Below, piece by piece: positions 1-9,342 of a stretch of 64,000 nucleotides of DNA. Source of the DNA: Mycolicibacterium holsaticum DSM 44478 = JCM 12374 (GTDB lineage: Bacteria; Actinomycetota; Actinomycetes; Mycobacteriales; Mycobacteriaceae). A model generated the notes under the pieces. The model did no database searches. It was given only the letters and a program-made list of their open reading frames with translations, and was not told where the DNA came from. Positions within the stretch are counted from its first letter, which is position 1; every line of letters begins with the position of its first letter. The stretch spans positions 4,712,001 to 4,776,000 of the forward strand of contig NZ_CP080998.1 in the NCBI RefSeq assembly GCF_019645835.1, given 5' to 3'. The position numbers and the translations under genes are program-made.

Positions 1-73
1 ACGCTGCCGCGGTGGCGGTTCCGACGAGGAACGTCCTGCGAGACAGGTGAGGGTGTGGAGCATCACCCGACAT
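1..73 (-). CDS. 5' end of a Tat-exported protein (runs off the window)
   Basis: Only the first 24 codons are inside the window, starting at the ATG at 73 and running off the left edge. The peptide carries the twin-arginine signature SRRTFLVG at residues 11-18 followed by an alanine/threonine-rich stretch, so the mature protein is probably exported folded through the Tat pathway. It lies 55 bases downstream of menG on the same strand and could be cotranscribed with it. The enzyme class cannot be told from this fragment; Tat substrates are often cofactor-containing oxidoreductases or hydrolases. Confidence 0.55.
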   Translation of the reverse strand, partial: MSGDAPHPHLSRRTFLVGTATAAA

Positions 74-128
74 GCCGCTAAGTTAATGCTGATTCTGCGT
101 GACGGGGTCGCGACACGCCGTGGCGCAG

Positions 129-815
129 CTAAGGCTTGGTCGCGGCGTGCAGTGCCACGATTCCGCCGGTGAGGTTGCGCCACCGCACCGACGACCACCC
201 GGCGTCGGCAATCTCGCGGGCCAGGGCGGGTTGGTCGGGCCATGCGCGGATCGACTCGGCGAGGTAGACGTAGGCTTCCGGGTTCGACGACACCGTGCGG
301 GCGATTCGCGGCAAAGCCTGCATGAGGTACTCCTTGTACGCCGTTGCGATCAGCCGGTTCGTCGGCGTCGAGAACTCACACACCACCAGCCGCCCGCCCG
401 GGCGGGTCACGCGCGCCATCTCGCGCAGCCCGGCGGTGTGGTTGACCACGTTGCGCAGCCCGAAACTGATCGTCACCGCGTCGAAAACGCCGTCGGCGAA
501 CGGCAACCGGGTGGCGTCGCCTGCCACCTTGGGCACGTCGCGCTGGCGGCCGGCGGCCAGCATGCCCACGCTGAAGTCCGCGGCCACACACCACGCGCCC
601 GAGGCCGCCAGCTCCACCGTCGACACCGCTGTGCCCGCCGCCAGGTCGAGAACCTTGTCGCCCGGCCCGATCCGCAGCGCCGCGCGCGTCGCACGCCGCC
701 AGAACCGGTCCTGACCCAGCGACAACACCGTGTTGGTGAGGTCGTAGCGGCGCGCGACCGCATCGAACATCGATGCGACCTCGTGCGGGTCTTTTTCCAG
801 CGTCGCGCGGCTCAC
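129..815 (-). CDS. menG: Demethylmenaquinone methyltransferase MenG/UbiE
   Basis: This enzyme makes the last step of menaquinone synthesis, transferring a methyl group from S-adenosylmethionine to demethylmenaquinone at the membrane. The 228-residue product has the UbiE/MenG N-terminal signature ([18 protein letters not shown], residues 24-41), the SAM-binding motif DLAAGT at 57-62, and FGLRNV near 118-123. The GTG at 815 is chosen because it gives the normal family length and begins SRATLEKDP just before the conserved FDAVARRYD; the open frame continues upstream without homology. It is divergent from an SDR gene with 69 bases between starts. The M. tuberculosis counterpart is Rv0558. Confidence 0.95.
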   Translation of the reverse strand: MSRATLEKDPHEVASMFDAVARRYDLTNTVLSLGQDRFWRRATRAALRIGPGDKVLDLAAGTAVSTVELAASGAWCVAADFSVGMLAAGRQRDVPKVAGDATRLPFADGVFDAVTISFGLRNVVNHTAGLREMARVTRPGGRLVVCEFSTPTNRLIATAYKEYLMQALPRIARTVSSNPEAYVYLAESIRAWPDQPALAREIADAGWSSVRWRNLTGGIVALHAATKP

Positions 816-884
816 GGCGACGACGCTACCTGTGAACCCGGCGAAGCCGGGAATGCGAAGCCACGTCGGGGGCATATTAAGGAC

Positions 885-1709
885 ATGAGCGAAAAGGTTT
901 GGTTCATCACCGGGACATCGCGCGGGTTCGGCCGCGAGTGGGCGACGGCGGCCCTGCAGCGTGGTGACAAGGTCGCCGCGACGGCGCGCAACCTCGCCAC
1001 CCTGGACGATCTTTCCCGGGAGTACGGCGCTGCGCTGCTGCCGCTGCAGCTGGATGTCACCGATCGCGAGGCGGACTTCGCCGCGGTCAAGCAGGCCCAC
1101 GACCACTTCGGGCGGCTCGACGTCGTGGTCAACAACGCCGGGTACGGCCACTTCGGTTTCGTCGAGGAGGTCAGCGAACGGGAAGCGCGCGATCAGATCG
1201 AGACCAACGTGTTCGGTGCGCTGTGGGTGACCCAGGCCGCGCTGCCGTACCTGCGGGCCCAGCGCAGCGGGCACATCATCCAGGTGTCGTCGATCGGCGG
1301 GGTGGCGGCGTTTCAGAACCTCGGGCTCTACCACGCCTCCAAGTGGGCGCTGGAGGGCTTCTCGCAGGCGCTGGCGCAGGAGGTGGCCCCGTTCGGCATC
1401 CACGTCACGTTGATCGAGCCGGCCGGCTTCTCCACCGACTGGAGCGGGGCATCGGCGCGGCGCTCGGATCCGCTGCCCGACTACAAAGAGGTGCACGAGG
1501 AGGCCGACCGGATCCGCAGCCAGCGCGTCGCCAAACCCGGTGACCCCAGGGCGACGGCCCGGGCGCTACTCAAGGTCATTGATGCCGAAAACCCGCCGCT
1601 GCGAGTGTTTTTCGGTGAGTACGGGCTGGAGATGATCAAGGCCGAGTACGAGAACCGGATCAAGACCTGGGAGCAGTGGCAGCCGGTCGCCATCGACGCG
1701 CAGGGCTGA
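885..1709 (+). CDS. Classical short-chain dehydrogenase/reductase
   Basis: A 274-residue NAD(P)-dependent oxidoreductase of the classical SDR family, substrate unknown. The nucleotide-binding glycine motif TGTSRGFG is at residues 9-16, NNAG at 83-86, the catalytic serine region VSS at 134-136, and the catalytic YxxxK pair at Y149/K153. The ATG at 885 is preceded by AAGGAC as a weak ribosome site; the much longer open frame upstream is the antisense shadow of menG. Its stop lies 3 bases before the convergent stop of the mannosyltransferase gene. It is unlikely to be a menaquinone enzyme. Confidence 0.9.
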   Translation: MSEKVWFITGTSRGFGREWATAALQRGDKVAATARNLATLDDLSREYGAALLPLQLDVTDREADFAAVKQAHDHFGRLDVVVNNAGYGHFGFVEEVSEREARDQIETNVFGALWVTQAALPYLRAQRSGHIIQVSSIGGVAAFQNLGLYHASKWALEGFSQALAQEVAPFGIHVTLIEPAGFSTDWSGASARRSDPLPDYKEVHEEADRIRSQRVAKPGDPRATARALLKVIDAENPPLRVFFGEYGLEMIKAEYENRIKTWEQWQPVAIDAQG

Positions 1710-1712
1710 GCA

Positions 1713-2840
1713 TCAGGCGGCTTCGCGGCGGCGGCGGCCGAGCACGTCGTCGTAGTGCTCGAGCAACTCGTCGCAGATGACGGGCCAGGTGCGGGTGAGC
1801 ACGCTGCGGCGAGCGGCGGCCGAGTAGCGTGCCCGCTCGGCGATCAGGTGATCGACGGCGGCGGGTAGCTTGGCCTCGAACTCGTCGACGGGGAGCAGCA
1901 GCCCGGTGCGGTAGGAAGCGACCAGGTCGCGCGGTCCGCCGGCGTTCGGGGCGACGACGGGCAGGCCAGAAGCCATCGCCTCCTGAACGGCCTGGCAGAA
2001 CGTTTCGTGCTCGCCGGGATGGACGAACACGTCCATCGACGCGTAGGCCGTCGCCAGTTGCGCACCGTACAGTGCGCCGGTGAAAATCGCTGAAGGCAAA
2101 GCGGTTTGGAGTTTGGCTCGGGCTATACCGTCACCGACGACGACGAGTTGCAGGTCGTCGCGGGCGTCCAGCACCGCCAACCGTTCGACGTGCTTTTCCG
2201 GCGCCAGGCGCCCGACGAAACCGACGATGGGTTTGCCGTGCGGTGACCAGCTGCGGCGCAGCGTGTCGTCGCGTCCCGACGGCGCGAACCCGGTGATGTC
2301 GACACCGCGCGCCCACTTGTGCACCCGGGGAACGCGGTGTGCGCTCAGGTCTTCCATTGCGGCGGTGGACGGCGCCAGGGTGCGGTCAGCGCGGCTGTGC
2401 AGGTGCCGGGTCCACGCCCACGCGGCCCGGGCGGTGAACCCGACACCGTAGCTTCGCGCGAAACCGGCGATGTCGGTTTGGAATACCGCGACGGCCGGCA
2501 CACCCAGGCGCCGGGCCGCGTGCAGCCCGCCGTAGCCGAGCAGCGCCGGGGACGCCAGATGCACGATGTCAGGGTCGAATCCGCGCAGCACGCCGAGCAT
2601 CCGGGGCCGCGGGACGCCGAGCGGTAGCGAGTTGACGGCGGGGAACATCCGCGAGGGCACCCGGTGCACCCGGATACCGTCGTGCACGCGATCGGCGGGA
2701 GGCTGACCGCGCGGGGTGTCGGGGGCGATGACGAGGGCCTCGTGTCCGGTGCGGCGAAGGTGCTCGAGCACCCGCAGCACCGAGTTCGTGACGCCGTTGA
2801 CGTTGGGGAGGAAGGACTCTGCGACGATGGCAACGCGCAC
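1713..2840 (-). CDS. mgtA: GDP-mannose-dependent GT4 mannosyltransferase (MgtA-like)
   Basis: A 375-residue GT-B glycosyltransferase of family 4. The N-terminus ([15 protein letters not shown]) is the acceptor-side Rossmann start typical of MgtA/PimB proteins, [13 protein letters not shown] begins the donor domain, and the C-terminal [11 protein letters not shown] carries the GT4 EX7E pair. M. tuberculosis Rv0557 (MgtA) mannosylates glucuronosyl diacylglycerol in a lipomannan-like pathway, and this gene has the same neighbour menG. The GTG at 2840 gives the family length; the extra upstream frame is antisense to the lipoprotein gene. It is divergent from that gene with 109 bases between the starts. 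Confidence 0.88.
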   Translation of the reverse strand: MRVAIVAESFLPNVNGVTNSVLRVLEHLRRTGHEALVIAPDTPRGQPPADRVHDGIRVHRVPSRMFPAVNSLPLGVPRPRMLGVLRGFDPDIVHLASPALLGYGGLHAARRLGVPAVAVFQTDIAGFARSYGVGFTARAAWAWTRHLHSRADRTLAPSTAAMEDLSAHRVPRVHKWARGVDITGFAPSGRDDTLRRSWSPHGKPIVGFVGRLAPEKHVERLAVLDARDDLQLVVVGDGIARAKLQTALPSAIFTGALYGAQLATAYASMDVFVHPGEHETFCQAVQEAMASGLPVVAPNAGGPRDLVASYRTGLLLPVDEFEAKLPAAVDHLIAERARYSAAARRSVLTRTWPVICDELLEHYDDVLGRRRREAA

Positions 2841-2949
2841 GCCGAAATGGTCGCAGCGGTGGTTGTCGGCGAGGTTGCGTCGCGGCGTACAGCGGGCGAA
2901 GACCTGGGGTGTTTTGTCAAGTAGGCTGCCCACTGGAAAGGCGGTTGAC

Positions 2950-3621
2950 ATGCGGGTATCCCGGATCCTGGCGCTGCTGGCGGTCGCGGTGATGCTCGTC
3001 GCGGCCGGGTGCACCAGACACGTCGCGGGCACCGCACAGCCCGATCCGCAGAAACCGCCGGTCGAGGTGAGCCAGGACGGCTTCGGCGTCGTCGCCGGAT
3101 TCGAGAACGCGCCCGCCCGTATCGAGATCTTCACCGAACCGCAGTGCCCGCACTGCGCGGATCTGCAGGCCGATTTCGGCGATCAGCTCGCCTACTACAT
3201 CGGCGTCGGACAGTTGAAGGTCACCTACCGTCCGCTGACGTTTCTGGACGACGAGACCGACGGACATTCCGCGCGGGTGAGCAACGCGCTGTTCCTGGCC
3301 GCGGACGCCGACGCGACCGGCGCGGAGTTCCAACGGTTCGTCGAGGAGCTGTGGGCACACCAGCAGCCCGGCGGCCAAGGCCCCAGCGACGATGAAATGG
3401 CCGAGATGGCAAGGGCTGCCCAGCTTCCCGAGAGCGCGGTCAAGCGCGTCGCTACCGGTGGCTCAGCGGTGAACATCGCCGACATGGAGGTGACCAATTT
3501 TCAGTACCTCTATCAGATCGATCCGTTGAGCACCGGTACACCAACGGTTTACGACCTGGTCCACGACGAGCGGATCGACATCTACGACGACGACTGGTTG
3601 GTGAACCTCGTCCAGTCCTGA
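2950..3621 (+). CDS. DsbA-like thioredoxin-fold lipoprotein
   Basis: A 223-residue exported lipoprotein. Residues 1-21 form a signal sequence with lipobox VAAGC (lipidated Cys21). After a proline-rich linker comes a thioredoxin fold with the redox pair CPHC at residues 66-69 and a likely cis-proline in GTPTVYDL near the C-terminus, as in DsbA/DSBA-like proteins. It probably makes or isomerises disulfides in exported proteins. The start ATG at 2950 gives a standard signal sequence. Its last 40 bases overlap the convergent DUF3592 gene, an unusually long tail-to-tail overlap in which both frames are coding. Confidence 0.85.
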   Translation: MRVSRILALLAVAVMLVAAGCTRHVAGTAQPDPQKPPVEVSQDGFGVVAGFENAPARIEIFTEPQCPHCADLQADFGDQLAYYIGVGQLKVTYRPLTFLDDETDGHSARVSNALFLAADADATGAEFQRFVEELWAHQQPGGQGPSDDEMAEMARAAQLPESAVKRVATGGSAVNIADMEVTNFQYLYQIDPLSTGTPTVYDLVHDERIDIYDDDWLVNLVQS

Positions 3622-4175
3622 GCACTCGCCGCGCCGGGATCGTCGGGCGCTTCCCCGCCCGGTTGTCCCTTCCGGCGCGTGAGGTGACGCTGGGCCAGGC
3701 TGGAGCCCGCCAGCGCCACGCCCGCGATCAGCCAGCACACCACCGCGATCGAACCGGCCGGGATGATCGCCAGCGACGCGTTACGGTCCTGCACCCGCAC
3801 CAGATCCGGGTTGTTCACGTCGTATTCGACATAGATGCGCATCCCCGTCTCCAACTCCGACGGGTACAGCACTCCCAACTCCGGTCGGTATGTCACGCGG
3901 TCGGGGGTGACGAACTCGATCGTCGACCGCCGCGGCCCCGCGCTGAGCACCTCGGCCTCCGCGACACCCATGTGCCGTTCGATCTGGCGGTCGTTGCGCC
4001 ACGCGCCCAACACCATCAGCACCGACTGCAGCGTCACCAGGCACGCCACGATCACGATCACGATGCGGATCCGCCGGAACACCCGCTGAGTGCGCGACCC
4101 ATTGGGATCAGCCGACAGGTTCGGAAACACGTTGTGCACCAACGTGATCGGGTGCCTGAGCTCGCTGAGGTTCAC
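3582..4175 (-). CDS. DUF3592-type membrane protein (Rv0556-like)
   Basis: A 197-residue membrane protein with two hydrophobic segments (about residues 36-58 and 135-160) enclosing a beta-rich extracytoplasmic domain containing [15 protein letters not shown] and [14 protein letters not shown], the arrangement seen in DUF3592 proteins. Function is unknown. Its ATG overlaps the menD stop by 4 bases, so it is translationally coupled as the third gene of bpoC-menD-DUF3592. The same order occurs in M. tuberculosis (Rv0554-Rv0556). The 3' end overlaps the convergent lipoprotein gene. Confidence 0.85.
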   Translation of the reverse strand: MNLSELRHPITLVHNVFPNLSADPNGSRTQRVFRRIRIVIVIVACLVTLQSVLMVLGAWRNDRQIERHMGVAEAEVLSAGPRRSTIEFVTPDRVTYRPELGVLYPSELETGMRIYVEYDVNNPDLVRVQDRNASLAIIPAGSIAVVCWLIAGVALAGSSLAQRHLTRRKGQPGGEAPDDPGAASAQDWTRFTNQSSS

Positions 4176-5827
4176 AGCGCCGCCTTGATCGACGCGTGCA
4201 ATGCCCGCAACGAGGACCGGTCAGCCTTCACCTCCAGCACCCGCATCCCCTCGAACGGCTCGGCGAAGGCATCGGCCAGGTCGTCGACCTCGAGCTGGCG
4301 GCTCTCCACGTGATACGCCCGGCACAACGCGCCCACGTCCACGTCGTGCGGGGTGCCGAAGATCCGTGACGACACGTCGGAGAACCGCGGATCGCCCTGC
4401 TCGAGCAGTTCGAAGATGCCGCCGCCGTTGTCGTTGGACACCACGATGGTCAGGTTGCGCGGCGTGGGCTCCGTCGGCCCGATCAACAGCCCCGAGCTGT
4501 CGTGCACGAAAGTCAGATCACCGATCAGCGCGATCGTGCGGCCGCTGCCGGCGGCGGTGGCCCGCTCATGTGCCAGCGCCGCCCCGATCGCCGTCGACAC
4601 CGTGCCGTCGATACCGGCCACGCCGCGGTTGGAGCGCACCTTGATGCCCTGGGTGGTCAACCCCACCAACGCCGCGTCGCGCACCGGGTTGGACGCGCCG
4701 AGCACCAGCTGGTCCCCGGGCCTCAGCGCGTCGGCGACCGCGGCGGCCACGTGCAGCCCGGTGGTCAGCGGATGCGCCTTGAGCTGGCCGCGGACCGCGT
4801 CGAACGCATGCCGATTGAATTCTGCGCAGCGCTTCAGCCAGCCCGGATGCGGTGCGCCCGAGGTGACGGCGCGGGTGCCGGTGGCCTGCGAATTCCCGGA
4901 GACATCGGGCCAGCGGGGGCCCGTCGTCAACGCGTACACCGGCACCGACGGATCGGCCAGCAGGGCCGACACCGGCCGGTGCAGGGTGGGGCGGCCCAGC
5001 ATGACGACCTGTTTGGGGTGGATCAGCGGCAACGCCAGCGGATGCAGCGGGTTGGCGGCAGCCGGCGCCGTCGGCTCGGCGACCGTGGGCAGCGCCGCCA
5101 GGTTGGGGTGCTCGCCCGCGCCGTGGCCCGCGATGACGACGGTGTCCGGCGTGAGGTCGATGTCCAGCGGCTGGTCGAAGGTGACCGGCGGGGTGTAGGT
5201 CCACGGCTTGCCGCCGGGCCTGCCGTCGAGCGCGTAGCCGCGGGTGTCGGGGCTCTCACTGGCGCCGGGCACCAGCGGCTCGCGCAGCGGAATGTCGAAC
5301 TGCACCGGGCCCGCGTTGGCCGACCGGGATCCCGTGGCCGCCACCAGGACTCGGCACGTCGCCGACCGCCACTGGGCGTTGAGCTCGGCCATCCGCTCGG
5401 TCGCCTCCTCAGCGAGGCCCAGGCTGATCGACGCGCGCACCTGGGTGCCGAAGTAGCCGAGCTGCTCGAAGGTCTGGTTGGCGCCGGTGCCCAGCAGCTC
5501 GTAGGGCCGGTTGGCGCTCAGCACGATCAGCGGCACCCGGGCGTAGTTGGCCTCCACCACCGCCGGGCCCAAATTGGCCACCGCGGTGCCCGACGTCATC
5601 GCCACGCACACCGGCGCCTGCTCGGCCACGGCCAACCCGATCGCCAGATACCCCGCCGTGCGCTCGTCGATGCGCACGTGCAGCCGCAGGCGGCCGGCCC
5701 GGTCGGCGTCGTGCAGAGCGAACGCCAACGGTGCGTTGCGCGACCCCGGGCACAGCACGACGTCTTGCACGCCGCCGCGAATGAGTTCGTCGACGACCAC
5801 GCGGGCCTGCGCGGTCGATGGGTTCAC
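4172..5827 (-). CDS. menD: SEPHCHC synthase MenD
   Basis: Thiamine-diphosphate enzyme that joins 2-oxoglutarate to isochorismate, the first committed step of menaquinone synthesis. The 551-residue protein begins [19 protein letters not shown], has the conserved LCPGSRN segment and the catalytic-glutamate region [15 protein letters not shown], and ends with the cofactor/metal-binding stretch [13 protein letters not shown] ... [10 protein letters not shown]. Length matches the family. It is embedded in a tightly overlapping operon: its start overlaps the bpoC stop by 4 bases and its stop overlaps the next ATG by 4 bases. Confidence 0.97.
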   Translation of the reverse strand: MNPSTAQARVVVDELIRGGVQDVVLCPGSRNAPLAFALHDADRAGRLRLHVRIDERTAGYLAIGLAVAEQAPVCVAMTSGTAVANLGPAVVEANYARVPLIVLSANRPYELLGTGANQTFEQLGYFGTQVRASISLGLAEEATERMAELNAQWRSATCRVLVAATGSRSANAGPVQFDIPLREPLVPGASESPDTRGYALDGRPGGKPWTYTPPVTFDQPLDIDLTPDTVVIAGHGAGEHPNLAALPTVAEPTAPAAANPLHPLALPLIHPKQVVMLGRPTLHRPVSALLADPSVPVYALTTGPRWPDVSGNSQATGTRAVTSGAPHPGWLKRCAEFNRHAFDAVRGQLKAHPLTTGLHVAAAVADALRPGDQLVLGASNPVRDAALVGLTTQGIKVRSNRGVAGIDGTVSTAIGAALAHERATAAGSGRTIALIGDLTFVHDSSGLLIGPTEPTPRNLTIVVSNDNGGGIFELLEQGDPRFSDVSSRIFGTPHDVDVGALCRAYHVESRQLEVDDLADAFAEPFEGMRVLEVKADRSSLRALHASIKAAL

Positions 5828-6612
5828 GACTCCAGACTATCGGCGAAGAACTTCAGCACCGCCTCGTTGACCATCTGCGGTTGTTCGATGAAGCCCAGGT
5901 GCCCGGCGTCGGGAATCTCCAGGAAGCGGCCGTTGGGCATGGCGTCGGCCACCTCGCGGCCCAGGTGCGGCGGCAGCACCACGTCGTCGGAGAACCCGAT
6001 GACCAGCGCGGGGTTCGTGATGACGCGGTACGCCAGTAACCGGTTGCCGTCGGGCCCGACGCCCAGCTGGGTCCGCAGCCCCGGCGTCGGCTTGGTCGGC
6101 CACATCATGAACATGTCGATCCAGTCGCGGACCTTGGCGTCGTCGTTGAGGGTCTTCGGCGAAAAGCTTTCCAGCAGCCGGACTTTGGCGTCATAGCTGG
6201 GCGGCAACCGGACACCGGACTCGGTCAGCTCCCACTCGGCGCTGCGGAAGAACTCGCGGGTGCGGTCGGTGCGGCCGCGGGTGGCCATCAGCACCGCGCG
6301 GTCGACGAGTTCGGGGCGCGACAGCATGAGTTCCTGGGCGATGAACGAGCCCATCGACACGCCGACGAGCCGTGCGGGCGCCGCGTCGAGCTTCTCGATC
6401 AGCGCCGCAGTGTCGCCCACCATCGTCTCGATGGTGAACCCGCTGGCCTGTTCGGTGGCGCCGACGCCACGGTTGTCGAAGGTGATGCAGCGATAGCCGG
6501 CCCGCTGGAACTCAGGGACCTGGTGCAGATGCCAGGTCCGGCCCGCACCGCCGCGACCGGCGATGAACACCACAGCGGGACCGCTACCGCGGTCGTCATA
6601 GGCCAAATTCAC
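5824..6612 (-). CDS. bpoC: Alpha/beta hydrolase BpoC (peroxidase-like)
   Basis: A 262-residue alpha/beta hydrolase homologous to M. tuberculosis Rv0554 (BpoC), annotated as a cofactor-free haloperoxidase. The oxyanion loop [13 protein letters not shown] is near residue 17, the nucleophile elbow GVSMGS places Ser86, and DAGHLGF near the C-terminus supplies the histidine. Its position in front of menD suggested a MenH role; as I recall, tests of the tuberculosis protein did not find MenH activity, so the role is open. The GTG at 6612 gives the exact family length; codons further upstream run through a palindromic repeat. Confidence 0.88.
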   Translation of the reverse strand: MNLAYDDRGSGPAVVFIAGRGGAGRTWHLHQVPEFQRAGYRCITFDNRGVGATEQASGFTIETMVGDTAALIEKLDAAPARLVGVSMGSFIAQELMLSRPELVDRAVLMATRGRTDRTREFFRSAEWELTESGVRLPPSYDAKVRLLESFSPKTLNDDAKVRDWIDMFMMWPTKPTPGLRTQLGVGPDGNRLLAYRVITNPALVIGFSDDVVLPPHLGREVADAMPNGRFLEIPDAGHLGFIEQPQMVNEAVLKFFADSLES

Positions 6613-6632
6613 GCTGACGACGGTACTTGGTG

Positions 6633-6685
6633 GCGATTTCGGCGCGCTCACGGACGCTGGCGGGGCGTCAGCGCGCCGAAATCGC
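6633..6685. repeat. 53-base hairpin repeat, family A copy 1
   Basis: Perfect 16-base inverted repeat: arm GCGATTTCGGCGCGCT at 6633-6648, loop of 21 bases, and its exact complement at 6670-6685. Copy 2 (7572-7624) differs by a single loop base. This copy lies between the bpoC start and the DUF559 gene, so the two copies bracket that gene. The same element recurs at 32491 and 37186 with the same loop length. Confidence 0.9.
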
Positions 6686-6728
6686 ACGGGGATGGAACCG
6701 CCCGAGGTTGGTGTGCGTCCGAAGAGTC

Positions 6729-7610
6729 ATGATCGACGACTTCTTGCGCCGACATGACGGCGTGATCACGCTGGCCCAGGCCCGTCACGCCGGCCTGAGC
6801 CAGAAGGCCGTGCAGCGACGCGTGTCCTCCGGGCATTGGCGCCGTTGCACGCGCGGCGTGTATTTCGCAGCGGACCGACCGTTCACCGACGCAGCACGTA
6901 TCCGCGCGGCGGTATGGGGTTACGGCTCTCAGGCCGCGGCAAGCGGTCTCGCGGCCGCATGGTGGCACGGTCTGACCAGGTTTGCTCCCGACATCGTCGA
7001 GGTGACGGTCCCCCGCAACAGTCACGGACGCAGCCGTGCCGGATGCCGGGTGCGACGGCGCGACCTCGGGATATCCGATGTCGTCGAGCACAGCGGACTT
7101 CGGCTGACGGCGTTGGACCTGACCGTCGTGGAAGCTGCGGTGCAGCGCGGTGGCGGCGTCGGGTTGCTGGACTCTGCGCTGCAACGCCATGTCACCCTGC
7201 GCCAGTTGTGGCGTGCGCACCTGCGCAACAAGGGGCGATACGGCTCGCCTCGGGCACGCCGCCTGTTGTACGCGGCCTCCGATGGCGCCCGGTCGGAGGC
7301 GGAGCGGCTGCTACTCAAGCTGCTCCGCAGCGCAGGCGTCACCGGATGGCAGGCCAACCATCCGTGCGGCCCGTACACGATCGACGTCGCATTTCGCGAA
7401 CTCAAGATCGCGATCGAGGTCGACGGCTGGGCGTTCCACAGTGACCAGCAGGCGTTCCAGCACGACAGAAGACGCCAGAACTATCTGATCCTGCACGGCT
7501 GGCAGGTGCTGCGCTTTACCTGGCTAGACCTCGTCGAGTACCCCCAGCGGGTTCTCGCCGCCATCCGCTCGGCGATTTCGGCGCGCTCACGGACGCTGGC
7601 GGGGCGTTAG
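6729..7610 (+). CDS. AbiEi-type HTH / DUF559 (Vsr-like nuclease fold) protein
   Basis: A 293-residue protein. The N-terminal half (DDFLRRHDGVITLAQARHAGLS ... RRCTRGVY) resembles the winged-helix domain of AbiEi-family antitoxins; the C-terminal third has the DUF559 signature ending in DVAFRELKIAIEVDGWAFH, with acidic residues and a histidine as in Vsr-like endonucleases. No partner toxin gene is present. Start ATG 6729 is the first good methionine after the upstream hairpin. The last 13 codons (reading AISARSRTLAGR) and the stop come from a second hairpin copy. With hairpins at both ends and its position inside the usual menC-bpoC junction, it looks like a transferred cassette. Confidence 0.8.
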   Translation: MIDDFLRRHDGVITLAQARHAGLSQKAVQRRVSSGHWRRCTRGVYFAADRPFTDAARIRAAVWGYGSQAAASGLAAAWWHGLTRFAPDIVEVTVPRNSHGRSRAGCRVRRRDLGISDVVEHSGLRLTALDLTVVEAAVQRGGGVGLLDSALQRHVTLRQLWRAHLRNKGRYGSPRARRLLYAASDGARSEAERLLLKLLRSAGVTGWQANHPCGPYTIDVAFRELKIAIEVDGWAFHSDQQAFQHDRRRQNYLILHGWQVLRFTWLDLVEYPQRVLAAIRSAISARSRTLAGR

Positions 7611-7624
7611 CGCGCCGAAATCGC
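7572..7624. repeat. 53-base hairpin repeat, family A copy 2
   Basis: Perfect 16-base inverted repeat (7572-7587 and 7609-7624) with a 21-base loop, one base different from copy 1. The loop-arm junction TTAG (7607-7610) supplies a TAG stop to the plus-strand DUF559 gene and a TAA stop to the minus-strand DJ-1 gene. Both proteins therefore end in repeat-encoded residues containing ISAR. The position between convergent genes suggests a bidirectional terminator. Confidence 0.9.
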
Positions 7625-8317
7625 CCGTTTGAGCGCCGCGCTCCAGACCAGCTTCATCGACGGCGCCAACTGGTGCTGTTTGACCATGTCGCGGGTCAGC
7701 AGCGCCGACGCGGCCGCCTTGGTGGCCACCGACGCCTTGGAGGTGTGCCCGGAGTCGAACGGCGGCTGCGGGTCGTACTCGATCACCAGCTGCACCGCCT
7801 TGGCCTTGGCCTCCCCGCCGATCTGCCCGCACAGCCACATCGCCAGGTCGATGCCTGCCGACACCCCCGCCGCGGTGACGATCTTGCCCTCCCGCACGAT
7901 CCGCTGATCGCCGACCGGTTCGACGCCGAACGCCTTCAGCGTCGGCAGCGCCATCCAGTGCGAGGTGGCCCGCCGGCCCGCCAGCAGACCGGCCGCGGCC
8001 AGGATCACCGAGCCCGAGCACACCGACGTCGTCCAGGTGGACGTCTCATGAACGCGCCGGACCCAGTCGAGCACCTTCTCGTCGCGGGCGTGCTCGAACG
8101 TCGACCCGCCGCCGGGTACCAGGACCAGATCCGGAGACGGCGTCTCGTCGAACGAGTGCGTCGCGCCGATGAGCAGCACCCCTGAATCGGCGGCGACGGG
8201 ACCCGGTTCGTGCCAGACGAACCGCACCTCGGTGTCGGGCAGGTTGCGCAGCACCTCGTAGGGGCCGATGAAGTCCAGCGCGGTGTAGCCGGGGTACACC
8301 ATGATCGCGATCTGCAT
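7607..8317 (-). CDS. DJ-1/PfpI superfamily protein
   Basis: A 236-residue DJ-1/PfpI-like protein beginning QIAIMVYPGYTALDFIGPYEVL. The family's nucleophilic cysteine is seen in SVCSGS (Cys100), preceded by VPGGG and followed by TAAGVSAGIDLAMWL, the pattern of isonitrile hydratase and GlxA-type domains. Substrate unknown. The ATG at 8317 has an AAGGAG ribosome site 5 bases away. It lies 12 bases after the GlxA-type regulator gene on the same strand, so the regulator and this protein probably form a two-gene operon. The final ISAR residues and TAA stop are encoded by a hairpin repeat. Confidence 0.88.
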   Translation of the reverse strand: MQIAIMVYPGYTALDFIGPYEVLRNLPDTEVRFVWHEPGPVAADSGVLLIGATHSFDETPSPDLVLVPGGGSTFEHARDEKVLDWVRRVHETSTWTTSVCSGSVILAAAGLLAGRRATSHWMALPTLKAFGVEPVGDQRIVREGKIVTAAGVSAGIDLAMWLCGQIGGEAKAKAVQLVIEYDPQPPFDSGHTSKASVATKAAASALLTRDMVKQHQLAPSMKLVWSAALKRAISAR

Positions 8318-8329
8318 GTCATCTCCTTG

Positions 8330-9289
8330 TCAGGCGAACGTCTTGCGGTACTGGTCGGGGGATACGCCGAGCCGGCGAACGAAGTTGCGGCGCAACGTTT
8401 CCGCGGTGCCGAAACCGCAGCGCGCGGCGATCGCGGTGACGGTGTCGTCGGTCTCCTCGAGCTGACGGCGCGCGGCCTCGGTGCGGATCCGTTCGACGTA
8501 GGCCCCCGGCGCCTCCCCCACCTCCTCGGTGAACACCCTAGTGAAGTGGCGCGGGCTCATCGCGGCGCGGCGCGCCAGCTCCGGAACGCTGTGCAGCCCA
8601 CCGGGTTCGGATTCGATGGCTTCCTGCACCTGCCGGATCGGTGCGCGTTTGGCGCGCGGCATCCACACCGGCGCGGCGAACTGGGTCTGCCCGCCGGGCC
8701 TGCGCAGGTACATCACCAGCCAGCGCGCGACGGTCTGCGCGGCGTCGGTGCCGTGGTCGTCTTCGACCAGCGACAGCGCCAGGTCGATGCCGGCGCTGAC
8801 GCCCGCCGCGGTCCAGACCTGCGGGCTGCTGCGCACGAAGATCGGCTCGGGATCGACGGCCACCGAGGGGAACTCGCGGGCCAACCGGTCGGCGAACGCC
8901 CAGTGCGTGGTGGCCGGGCAGCCGTCGAGAAGACCGGCCTGCGCGGCCAGGAACGCGCCGGTGCAGACGCTGACGACGCGGCGCGCGTGCTGCGCGACGA
9001 CCTGAACCCAGGCGATGACGTCGGGGTTGGCGCGGGCCTCGTCCACGCCGTACCCGCCGGGCAGGATCACGGTGTCGACGGGTTCGCGCGGGTCGGGTAA
9101 CGGTTGGGCGACGAAGGCCAGACCGGTCCCGGTGGTCGCCGGTTCGCCGTCCGCGGTGGCGACGCGCACCTGGTAGCCGTCGCGGCCGTGGGCCTGCAGG
9201 TACATCGCGGCGCCGGTGAACACCTCGTGCGGGCCGACCAGGTCGAGGGCCTGGACGCCCGGGTAGCCGAGGATGAGTACCGATCGCAC
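8330..9289 (-). CDS. GlxA-family AraC-type transcriptional regulator
   Basis: A 319-residue regulator with an N-terminal DJ-1/PfpI-like sensor domain (RSVLILGYPGVQALDLVGPHEVF; VSVCTGAF with Cys109) and a C-terminal AraC DNA-binding domain with two helix-turn-helix units (HSVPELARRAAMSPRHFTRVF and TVTAIAARCGFGTAETLRRNF). The GTG at 9289 begins RSVLILGYPG, the normal family start; the longer open frame upstream is antisense to menC. It probably controls the adjacent DJ-1 gene. These two genes, with the DUF559 gene, separate menC from bpoC, which adjoin in M. tuberculosis. Confidence 0.9.
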   Translation of the reverse strand: MRSVLILGYPGVQALDLVGPHEVFTGAAMYLQAHGRDGYQVRVATADGEPATTGTGLAFVAQPLPDPREPVDTVILPGGYGVDEARANPDVIAWVQVVAQHARRVVSVCTGAFLAAQAGLLDGCPATTHWAFADRLAREFPSVAVDPEPIFVRSSPQVWTAAGVSAGIDLALSLVEDDHGTDAAQTVARWLVMYLRRPGGQTQFAAPVWMPRAKRAPIRQVQEAIESEPGGLHSVPELARRAAMSPRHFTRVFTEEVGEAPGAYVERIRTEAARRQLEETDDTVTAIAARCGFGTAETLRRNFVRRLGVSPDQYRKTFA

Positions 9290-9342
9290 GTGATCAGTGT
9301 TCTGCACCACCGACGTGGCGTCTATGCCACGTGCCCCACAAA

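Noticed and set aside
99..1709. A 536-codon plus-strand open frame covering menG and the SDR
   Set aside because: The first 262 codons are antisense to menG, rich in Arg/His/Gln/Gly as usual for GC-rich shadows; only the part from 885 is an SDR.
5824..6612. Calling the alpha/beta hydrolase MenH because it adjoins menD
   Set aside because: Similarity is to BpoC, and to my recollection the tuberculosis homologue was tested without MenH activity; neighbourhood alone is not enough.
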